Shown: piece by piece, positions 29,860-36,281 of the stretch
How the letters are laid out: each line of letters begins with the position of its first letter
Numbering within the stretch: position 1 is the stretch's first letter
Notes under the pieces: model-generated
The model's input: only the letters and a program-made list of their open reading frames with translations
Told to the model about the DNA's origin: nothing
Databases searched by the model: none
Position numbers and translations under genes: made by a program
Assembly: GCA_017476545.1 (NCBI GenBank)
Contig: JAFUZP010000012.1
Location: forward strand, 1 to 64,000
Length of the DNA stretch: 64,000 nt
Reading direction: 5' to 3'
DNA from: Alloprevotella sp.
GTDB taxonomy: Bacteria > Bacteroidota > Bacteroidia > Bacteroidales > Bacteroidaceae

Positions 29860-29950
29860 ATGGCCGCCCGCTCGCGCCATCTAAGGGTTTGAACACTTCC
29901 AGCACTGGGCGGACGTAAGGGCGCTTCATTTTAGCGGGACGCCCGCCACC

Positions 29951-30005
29951 GCCGCACACTGCCTCAGCGACGGGCACGGCAGCCCGGCTGCACTGCGGCT
30001 TTTTC
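29951..30005 (+). terminator. Second hairpin with T run
   Basis: GCCGCA...TGCGGC stem with a long GC-rich interior, followed by TTTTTCTTTTC. It could be a back-up terminator. Confidence 0.45.
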
Positions 30006-30052
30006 TTTTCTTCCTGTTTCATTTATTATAACGCTTGAATTAAGACGGATTT

Positions 30053-30214
30053 CCCCCGCCACTATACAAAGAAAGCGGGGTCGTATGCCACACCGCAGAT
30101 GATGGTCCTAGGAAAACCGTGCAAGCAAATATGGAAATAGCAACCCACGCCTAGCGCAGGAACCGCCGTGCCACTCTTGCTCGCAATGGGAGAATTTCCT
30201 AGGTTCTCATCTGC
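30053..30214. other. Imperfect large dyad upstream of dinB
   Basis: In the gene-free stretch 29788-30397. Left arm 30095-30115 (GCAGATGA...CCTAGGAAA) and right arm 30195-30214 (TTTCCTAGG...TCATCTGC) are inverted copies with a few mismatches, about 80 nt apart. A smaller CCCCGC/GCGGGG hairpin lies at 30053-30079. No ORF spans it. It may be a structured RNA or a decayed small mobile repeat. Confidence 0.45.
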
Positions 30215-30383
30215 AAGTCAGCAAAACGCTTCTTTTACAGTATGTCCGTGGAAGCCTCAGAGAGACCCACTTCGGCAGCAAAGATACAACTTATCCCCCA
30301 TACGCCCAATAATCCCGCAAGGAAATCCATGCCAACGCGCGGCGAAAACGCTCCCGGGGCTGGGCTGGAAGCGGCGAAATGCC

Positions 30384-30391
30384 TACCTTTG
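30384..30391 (+). promoter_or_regulatory. -7 box immediately before dinB
   Basis: TACCTTTG, 6 nt before the ATG at 30398, so the transcript would start at or next to the start codon. Confidence 0.6.
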
Positions 30392-30397
30392 CATGGG

Positions 30398-31543
30398 ATG
30401 GACACCTACAGAAAGATTATACACATCGACATGGACGCTTTCTTCGCCGCCGTGGAACAGCGGGACAACCCGGCACTGCGCGGACTCCCCGTAGCCGTCG
30501 GCGGCAACGGGCCGCGCGGCGTCATCTCCACAGCGAGCTACGAAGCCCGCCGCTTCGGTGTACATTCCGCTCTCGCCACAGCCATCGCGCGCCGACGCTG
30601 TCCGCAGCTCGTCCTACTGCAACCACGCTTCGACGTTTACAAAGGCGTAAACGCGCAGCTGGCGGAACTTTTCCATGAATACACCGACCTCGTAGAATTC
30701 CTCAGCATAGACGAGGCCTTCCTCGACGTGACGGAGAACAAAGTCGGGGTGGAGCTCGCCTCGGACATCGCGCAGGATATCCGCCAACGCATCCGCGAGG
30801 AACTACAACTGACGGCCTCGGCAGGTGTGAGCTACTGCAAGTTCCTTGCTAAAATAGCCTCCGAACAGCGCAAGCCGGACGGCCTTTACACCATCCACCC
30901 CGACCGCGCCGAGCACTTCATCGCCCGGCTACCCATTGACAAGTTCTGGGGAGTAGGCCCGAAAACGGCGGAACGGATGCGCTACATCGGCGTATTCAAC
31001 GGCGGTGACCTGCGCAAACTCACCCTGCCCCAGCTTACGAGCCACTTCGGGAAGCAGGGACGGATGTTCTACGAGTTCGCACGAGGCATCGACCCACGCC
31101 CCGTCGTAACAGAACACGAAGCCAAAAGCATCGGCTGCGAGCGTACCTTCGAAAAAGATCTGCGCACGGAGATGGGGGCTATCGTGGAACTCTACCATGT
31201 CACCCTTGAACTGCTTGAACGACTGCAGCGCCACAAAGAATTCCAGGGGCGGACGCTGACCCTGAAAGTGAAGTACGAAGATTTTTCGCAAATCACGCGC
31301 AGCGTTTCCCAAGACAAGCCGTTCAGCACCAAGGAGCAAATCCTCACAAAAGCCAAGGCACTCCTGAGCAAGGCCGACCGGACAAAAGGCATCCGCCTGA
31401 TCGGACTCTCCGTATCCAACCCCGCCCCTGCCGAAACGGAGAACCACGACAGGCAATGGGTGCAGCTATCCTTTGATTTCACCGGACAAGGCACGGATAC
31501 CCCGTCCCCTAAGAAGGCGCGGTCAAGCCTCAGGAAAAACTAA
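30398..31543 (+). CDS. dinB: DNA polymerase IV (Y family)
   Basis: Error-prone translesion polymerase. The start at 30398 (MDTYRKIIHIDMDAFFAAVE) aligns with E. coli DinB; the open frame upstream is unlike the family and contains the promoter box. The 381-aa protein has catalytic Asp in IHIDMDAFF, SIDEAFLDVT with Asp-Glu (about 105), helix-hairpin-helix FWGVGPKTAERM (about 185), and a little-finger domain to about 345. The end (QLSFDF) resembles a beta-clamp binding motif. No LexA box was recognised. Confidence 0.92.
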   Translation: MDTYRKIIHIDMDAFFAAVEQRDNPALRGLPVAVGGNGPRGVISTASYEARRFGVHSALATAIARRRCPQLVLLQPRFDVYKGVNAQLAELFHEYTDLVEFLSIDEAFLDVTENKVGVELASDIAQDIRQRIREELQLTASAGVSYCKFLAKIASEQRKPDGLYTIHPDRAEHFIARLPIDKFWGVGPKTAERMRYIGVFNGGDLRKLTLPQLTSHFGKQGRMFYEFARGIDPRPVVTEHEAKSIGCERTFEKDLRTEMGAIVELYHVTLELLERLQRHKEFQGRTLTLKVKYEDFSQITRSVSQDKPFSTKEQILTKAKALLSKADRTKGIRLIGLSVSNPAPAETENHDRQWVQLSFDFTGQGTDTPSPKKARSSLRKN

Positions 31544-31591
31544 AATTGAGAAAAAAGGGAGGCAACGCTTGGCCATGTGAAAAGAATGCCG

Positions 31592-31599
31592 TACTTTTG
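31592..31599 (+). promoter_or_regulatory. -7 box of the initiator tRNA gene
   Basis: TACTTTTG, 16 nt before the first tRNA base. Confidence 0.65.
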
Positions 31600-31615
31600 C
31601 AGCCACAAACATGAC

Positions 31616-31691
31616 CGCGGAGTGGAGCAGTTGGTAGCTCGCCAGGCTCATAACCTGGAGGTCGCTCGTTCGAGTCGAGTCTCCGCAACCA
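31616..31691 (+). tRNA. Initiator tRNA-fMet (CAT)
   Basis: A 76-nt cloverleaf with anticodon loop CTCATAA and encoded CCA. The first base pair is a C1-A72 mismatch and the D stem has A11-U24, both marks of bacterial initiator tRNA. The anticodon stem is CCAGG/CCTGG, so the usual three G-C pairs next to the loop are A-U, G-C, G-C instead. Confidence 0.93.
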
Positions 31692-31695
31692 ATAC

Positions 31696-31737
31696 AACCG
31701 GGCTGGAAACGAGAATGTTTCCAGCCCGGTTCTTATT
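31696..31737 (+). terminator. Intrinsic terminator after tRNA-fMet
   Basis: A stem of about 13-15 bp (CCGGGCTGGAAAC / GTTTCCAGCCCGG) with a 6-nt loop, followed by TTCTTATT. Confidence 0.85.
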
Positions 31738-31801
31738 ACTACGCGCGCAAAAACGCAAGGATGCTCCGCAAGCCTTTTCCACCGACAGCCAAGATATTTT
31801 C

Positions 31802-31881
31802 TAACCCAAGGGATAGGGAATACTAACCCTTGGGTTACGGGAAACTACCCATAGGGCTAAGGAGAACTAACCCTATGGGTA
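31802..31881. repeat. 22-bp-period array, family B, copy 2
   Basis: Four units at 31802, 31824, 31846 and 31868: TAACCCAAGGGATA, TAACCCTTGGGTTA, TACCCATAGGGCTA, TAACCCTATGGGTA. The 8-bp spacers read GGGAATAC, CGGGAAAC and AGGAGAAC. It lies between the tRNA terminator and the end of a convergent gene. Confidence 0.92.
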
Positions 31882-31923
31882 GGAAAAAGCCTGCCAGACA
31901 AAAGACTGCGCCGAGCGCCTGGA

Positions 31924-32526
31924 CTAAGCGGGAACAGGGCAGGCCAGATGGCGCATCGGATGGGAGAACCATTCCGTATCGTTCTCCCAGCGGAAGCCCG
32001 CAGACAGGTAGATGCGCTCAGCCAGGGGATTGCCTTTATCCACAAGCAGCCCTACCTTGGAAAGACCCAGGCTGGCAGCGCGCCGCTTCACGGCCCAGAG
32101 CAATTCAACCCCGATACCCCGGCGGCGCAGATCAGCACGCACGGCAAAGCTGTCCAGGTAGAGCTCACCCGGCTGTGTCTCGTCAGCCATCGCTGAATAG
32201 TCCTGCCCGAGGCGGGTACGCGCCGCCTCGATGAAAGGACGTCGCAGGCGATGGAGCTGGCCGCCATCGTAGCTCACGGCAATACCCGCGACACTTCCGT
32301 CCGCCACAACGGCAACAAGCGTGTTCCTATAGCTGTATTGGGACACTTCGGCACGGACAAGCTCCGTCAGCAGGGCGTGGAGCTCGTCCAGCGTGCGGTG
32401 CGGGCCACAGATGATGTGGCAGGAAGCCTCGGACATCGCCTCCATGATGAGATGCGCAATGGCGGGTGCTTCCTCGCGACGGGCGGGTCTTATTTCCACC
32501 GATATAGCCGTATCACACCTTTCCAT
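31924..32526 (-). CDS. GNAT-family N-acetyltransferase
   Basis: 200-aa acyl-CoA-dependent acetyltransferase. The start at 32526 (MERCDTAISVEIRPARREEA) is chosen because the fold begins at IRPARREEAPAIAHLI; the longer frame would overlap the next gene's promoter. The acetyl-CoA binding motif is FAVRADLRRRGIGVELLWAVK (about 128-148), followed by GLLVDKGNPLAERIYLSAGF. The substrate cannot be inferred. It is divergent from the glutamine synthetase-family gene. Confidence 0.82.
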   Translation of the reverse strand: MERCDTAISVEIRPARREEAPAIAHLIMEAMSEASCHIICGPHRTLDELHALLTELVRAEVSQYSYRNTLVAVVADGSVAGIAVSYDGGQLHRLRRPFIEAARTRLGQDYSAMADETQPGELYLDSFAVRADLRRRGIGVELLWAVKRRAASLGLSKVGLLVDKGNPLAERIYLSAGFRWENDTEWFSHPMRHLACPVPA

Positions 32527-32583
32527 GCCCGCGAAGTTAAGACTTCTTTCCGTTACGCGTGCCTGTCGCGCGGATAATTTTTG

Positions 32584-32591
32584 TATCTTTG
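32584..32591 (+). promoter_or_regulatory. -7 box for the glutamine synthetase-family gene
   Basis: TATCTTTG, 39 nt upstream of the ATG at 32631. Confidence 0.6.
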
Positions 32592-32630
32592 CACCACACC
32601 GAACAAATGTCACACTAACAACTCAACCCC

Positions 32631-34154
32631 ATGGACAAGCTCATCGCAATGAACCCCAACGCCCTTGTGGCCTTCCTGCAGAAGCAACCCGAAGAATTTA
32701 CCAAGGCAGACATCCTCCGCTTCGTGGAAGAAAACGAAATCCTGATGGTGAATTTCATGTACCCCGGCGAGGACGGACGACTGAAGTCTCTCAATTTCGT
32801 CATTAACGACCGCCTCTACCTCGAAACCATCCTTACCGAAGGCGAACGCGTGGACGGCTCCAGCCTTTATCCCTCATTCGTGGAAGCGGGAAACAGCGAC
32901 CTCTACGTCATACCGCGCTTCCGCACGGCCTTCGTGGACCCTTTCGCAGAAATACCCACCCTCTGCCTGCTCTGCTCCTTTTACACCAAAGACGGCAGCC
33001 CCTTTGACGGTGCTCCCTACGAGACGCTCCTGCGCTCCGCCGAGGCGTTCCGCCGCAAGACGGGCTTTGAGTTCGAAGCGATGGGCGAACTGGAATACTA
33101 CGTCATCACCCCGGCCGAACCGCTCTTTCCCGCCACCGACCAGCGCGGCTACCACGAGTCCGCGCCATTTACCAAGCTCGGCGATTTCCGCCAGGAGTGC
33201 ATGGACTACATCGCACGCACGGGTGGACAGATAAAATACGGGCACTCCGAAGTGGGTAACTTTACGCTTAACGACAAGGTGTACGAACAGAACGAGATAG
33301 AGTTCCTCCCCTGCCCTGTCGCCACCGCCGCCGACCAGCTGCTCCTCGCCAAGTGGGTCATCCGCAACTTGGCCTACGAGTACGGTCTCGACATCACCTT
33401 CGCTCCGAAAATCATCGTCGGCGAAGCGGGTAGCGGCCTGCACATCCACATGCGCCTTACGCGCGACGGCCACAACCTGATGCTTGACGAGCAGCGAAGC
33501 CTGAGCAAGGTCGCCCGACGCAGCATTGCCGGCATGATGCTCCTAGCCCCAGCCATCACCGCATTCGGCAACAAGAACCCCACAAGCTACTTCCGCCTCG
33601 TGCCGCATCAGGAAGCACCCACGAACGTATGCTGGGGCGACAGCAACCGCTCTGCCCTGGTACGCGTGCCGCTCGGCTGGACGAGTGGGCGCGACATGTG
33701 CGCCGCAGCCAACCCGCTGGAGCAACCCGTCAGCGAGGCCGAAGACCGAACGCGCGAGAAGCAGACCTTCGAGATGCGCTCGCCCGACTGCTCGGCCGAC
33801 ATCTACCAGCTCATGGCCGGACTATGCGTGGCTGCCCGCGTGGGACTGGAGCTGCCCGAGGATGAAGCCCTCAGGATTACGGCCGGGAAGTATGTGGACG
33901 TGAACATCCACGCAGCAGAGAACGCACACCGCCTCGAACAACTTGACACACTGCCCGCCTCCTGCGCCGAAAGTGCAGACCGCCTGGAACAGATGCGCGC
34001 CTACTTTGAGGCCGAGGATGTGTTCCGTCCCCGGATGCTGGACGGCATCCTGCACGCCCTGCGCGCCCACGACGACCGCGACCTCCACGCCCGCGCCGCC
34101 GCCGACCCTCAGCTGATGCAACAGCTCGTGGACAAATTCTTCTACTGCGGATGA
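32631..34154 (+). CDS. Glutamine synthetase-family enzyme
   Basis: 507-aa ATP-dependent ligase of the GlnA fold. The N-terminal beta-grasp part is about 35-125. The catalytic domain has MGELEYYVITP (metal Glu), NEIEFLPCP, the ATP/glutamate region GEAGSGLHIHMRL (about 265-277), GNKNPTSYFRLVPHQEAPTNVCW, and ALVRVPLGW. Final Glu and Arg residues are in KQTFEMRSPDCSADIY. It may make glutamine, or ligate another amine, as several GlnA-like branches do. Met7 is an alternative start. Confidence 0.82.
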   Translation: MDKLIAMNPNALVAFLQKQPEEFTKADILRFVEENEILMVNFMYPGEDGRLKSLNFVINDRLYLETILTEGERVDGSSLYPSFVEAGNSDLYVIPRFRTAFVDPFAEIPTLCLLCSFYTKDGSPFDGAPYETLLRSAEAFRRKTGFEFEAMGELEYYVITPAEPLFPATDQRGYHESAPFTKLGDFRQECMDYIARTGGQIKYGHSEVGNFTLNDKVYEQNEIEFLPCPVATAADQLLLAKWVIRNLAYEYGLDITFAPKIIVGEAGSGLHIHMRLTRDGHNLMLDEQRSLSKVARRSIAGMMLLAPAITAFGNKNPTSYFRLVPHQEAPTNVCWGDSNRSALVRVPLGWTSGRDMCAAANPLEQPVSEAEDRTREKQTFEMRSPDCSADIYQLMAGLCVAARVGLELPEDEALRITAGKYVDVNIHAAENAHRLEQLDTLPASCAESADRLEQMRAYFEAEDVFRPRMLDGILHALRAHDDRDLHARAAADPQLMQQLVDKFFYCG

Positions 34155-34183
34155 GGCTGCCGGATTTACCTATATACATTATG

Positions 34184-34223
34184 CAGTATGCCGCCGGACG
34201 CAATGGTCCGGCGGCATACTGCT
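34184..34223. terminator. Bidirectional hairpin between convergent genes
   Basis: A 16-bp stem, GCAGTATGCCGCCGGA / TCCGGCGGCATACTGC, with an 8-nt loop. It lies between the stops of the glutamine synthetase-family gene and the AraC-type gene. Confidence 0.75.
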
Positions 34224-34242
34224 TTCATCCTGGGACGGAGGG

Positions 34243-35148
34243 CTACTGCTCTCCCATCCTGTAGCTCCGTGGCGACTGCCCGAGCTGGCGGCGGCAGTAC
34301 CTGCCGAAGAAGCTGATATTGGGGAATCCCAGGCGGTCCGCTATCTCCTTTATCGGCATGTCCGTGGAGCGGAGGAGGTAGCGTATGTCCTCGGTGATGT
34401 ACTCCTGTATCCACTGCAAGGCGGTCCGTCCGCTCTGCTGCCGACATACGGCACTGAGGTATTTGGCAGTGACGCTGAGGGCGCTGGCATAGTCCGCCAC
34501 GCCACGGCGTTTTCGCTCCGTATCGGAAAGCAGTTGCAGGAAGTTGTTGAAGATGCGCGCGCCGCCCTGTCCCACGAACGTACCCGCCTCCGCTTCCTCC
34601 TCGCCGCCTTCCTGCTGGGTGAGTATCGTGCAGAGTTCGAGCAGCATGATGCGCAGGTAGGAGGTGCGTATCTCCCGGTGGAAGAGGCCGCGCCGCTCCG
34701 AGATGACGTACTGGCCGAGGGAGTAGAAGCCGCTGATGGCATTGCGGCTGGCGGGGGGCAGGGTGAGAACGCGCGTCCTGCGGATGAAGACGGCGCGGTT
34801 CCAGTAGTCAAGTTGGCGGAACATGAGGGAGCGGAGCAGGCGGTCGCTGATCAGGATGCCACGGCACTGCAGGTCGGAGCTCTTCGACTCCTGCTGCACG
34901 ATGGTGCGCGGCGGGCAGATGACGAGCTGCCCGCTGTGGGCGCGGAAGCGTTCGCCACCCAGCGTGAACTGCAGGTCGCCCTTCGCGCAGAAGACGAGGG
35001 AGTAGCAGTCCATCTGCTTCGGATAGACGAAGGAAGTGTCGCCAAGGGTGGTGAAGAAGGCCACGTCGTCATCGGAGTAGGCCACCATGGGGTTGCCTGT
35101 CTCCACATCGCCGAGGCCGATGCGGGGTATGTCGGTTGTCGTTTCCAT
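34243..35148 (-). CDS. AraC-family transcription regulator
   Basis: 301-aa regulator. An N-terminal cupin-like sensing domain (about 20-150; FCAKGDLQFTLGGERFRAHSG) is followed by a linker and a C-terminal pair of helix-turn-helix motifs (about 195-300). The second ends IKEIADRLGFPNISFFGRYC then RRQLGQSPRSYR, the family signature. A TATATTTG box (minus strand, about 35173-35180) lies about 25 nt upstream. The target genes are not evident; the divergent neighbour is a methionine aminopeptidase gene. Confidence 0.85.
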   Translation of the reverse strand: METTTDIPRIGLGDVETGNPMVAYSDDDVAFFTTLGDTSFVYPKQMDCYSLVFCAKGDLQFTLGGERFRAHSGQLVICPPRTIVQQESKSSDLQCRGILISDRLLRSLMFRQLDYWNRAVFIRRTRVLTLPPASRNAISGFYSLGQYVISERRGLFHREIRTSYLRIMLLELCTILTQQEGGEEEAEAGTFVGQGGARIFNNFLQLLSDTERKRRGVADYASALSVTAKYLSAVCRQQSGRTALQWIQEYITEDIRYLLRSTDMPIKEIADRLGFPNISFFGRYCRRQLGQSPRSYRMGEQ

Positions 35149-35253
35149 AGGAAGGTTCTAATTTACGCGTACAAATATAAGGATTTTTCCCCACCCGCCG
35201 CATCCCGGAAGGACAAAACTGTGCGTTTTTTATCGGCGGCGGACGCTTTTTCG

Positions 35254-35261
35254 TACCTTTG
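35254..35261 (+). promoter_or_regulatory. -7 box for map
   Basis: TACCTTTG, 19 nt before the ATG at 35281. Confidence 0.6.
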
Positions 35262-35280
35262 CGGACAAATTCATATTGCA

Positions 35281-36144
35281 ATGGGAAGGAGAAAGAACAA
35301 GAAGAACTGGGTGGTCCCGCGCGGTGCGGAACTGACGGAACTCGACCGCCGCGTGCTGGACTTTCAGGAGCGGGGATGCCTCGTGCCGCCGCGCCGCCTC
35401 GTGCTGGACGCGGAGCAGGTTGCGGGCATCAGGCGCTCCGGCGTAGTGAATACGGGCATACTGGACATGCTTGAAGGGGAGGTGCGTGCGGGCATGACGA
35501 CGGAGGACATCGACCGTCTCGTCCGCGAGTTTACGCTCTCGCACGGCGCGACGCCCGCCCCGCTGGGTTACGACGGCTTTCCGAAGAGCTGCTGCACGAG
35601 CCTGAACGAGGTGGTCTGCCACGGCATACCCTCGGAGTTCGAGGTACTGGAGGAGGGCGACATCCTGAACGTGGACGTGTCCACCATACTCGGGGGCTAC
35701 TACAGCGACGCATCGCGTATGTACATCGTCGGCGACAGCACGTCGCCGGAGAAGGAGCGGCTGGTGCGCGTGGCCAAGGAGTGCCTCGACATCGGCGCAC
35801 AGGCCGCGCGGCCCTGGGGCTTCGTGCAGGACATAGGCCGCGCCATAGCCGCCCACGCCAACCGCAACGGGTACAGCGTGGTGCGCGACTTGTGCGGCCA
35901 CGGCGTGGGGCTCAAGTTCCACGACGAGCCGGACGTGGACCACTACGACACGGGGGAGCAGGGGATGCTCCTCGTGCCCGGCATGGTGTTCACCATCGAG
36001 CCGATGATTAACATGGGCACGTGGGAAGTCTTCGTAGATGAGGAGGACGGCTGGACCGTAGTCACGGAGGACGAGCTGCCGTCCGCCCAGTGGGAGCACA
36101 CTTTCCTCATGACGGAGGACGGCGCGGAGGCCCTCACCTGGTAG
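35281..36144 (+). CDS. map: Methionine aminopeptidase with N-terminal extension
   Basis: Removes N-terminal Met from new proteins. 287 aa from the ATG at 35281. The first 40 residues are a basic extension before the catalytic fold. Metal ligands are visible: the two Asp in VDVSTILGGYYSDASRM, His in LCGHGVGLKFHDEP, Glu in FTIEPMINMG and Glu in AQWEHTFL; the conserved His in NEVVCHGIP is also present. The frame remains open far upstream, but that part crosses the promoter and the AraC gene and is not real. Confidence 0.93.
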   Translation: MGRRKNKKNWVVPRGAELTELDRRVLDFQERGCLVPPRRLVLDAEQVAGIRRSGVVNTGILDMLEGEVRAGMTTEDIDRLVREFTLSHGATPAPLGYDGFPKSCCTSLNEVVCHGIPSEFEVLEEGDILNVDVSTILGGYYSDASRMYIVGDSTSPEKERLVRVAKECLDIGAQAARPWGFVQDIGRAIAAHANRNGYSVVRDLCGHGVGLKFHDEPDVDHYDTGEQGMLLVPGMVFTIEPMINMGTWEVFVDEEDGWTVVTEDELPSAQWEHTFLMTEDGAEALTW

Positions 36145-36186
36145 CCCGGACGCACCCTGCGGAAGCCCCGGCGCAAGTGAGCCGCG

Positions 36187-36280
36187 AGTTGACATAGCAC
36201 TCAACTTATAGTTGACATATAACTCAACTGCCAGTTGACATAGCACTCAACTATGAGTTGAGTGCTATGTCAACTTTTTT
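36187..36280. repeat. Dyad array, family A, copy 2, also a plus-strand terminator
   Basis: Four 20-bp units at 36187, 36210, 36233 and 36256, exactly 23 bp apart. Units 1 and 3 are AGTTGACATAGCACTCAACT, unit 2 differs by two bases, and unit 4 is their exact reverse complement. Units 3 and 4 therefore form a perfect 20-bp hairpin with a 3-nt loop, followed by six T (36275-36280): an intrinsic terminator for map. Confidence 0.92.
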
Positions 36281-36281
36281 C

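Noticed and set aside
30242..30397. N-terminal extension of DinB
   Set aside because: It is unlike any DinB and contains the promoter box; the ATG at 30398 aligns with the family start.
31577..31804. A 75-codon frame
   Set aside because: It runs through the initiator tRNA and its terminator.
31802..31881. CRISPR array
   Set aside because: The regular repeats are 14 bp with only 8-bp, partly conserved spacers, four units, no leader and no cas genes. The same holds for the other arrays.
34534..35280. N-terminal extension of methionine aminopeptidase
   Set aside because: The open frame is antisense to the AraC gene and includes the map promoter; the ATG at 35281 follows a good -7 box.
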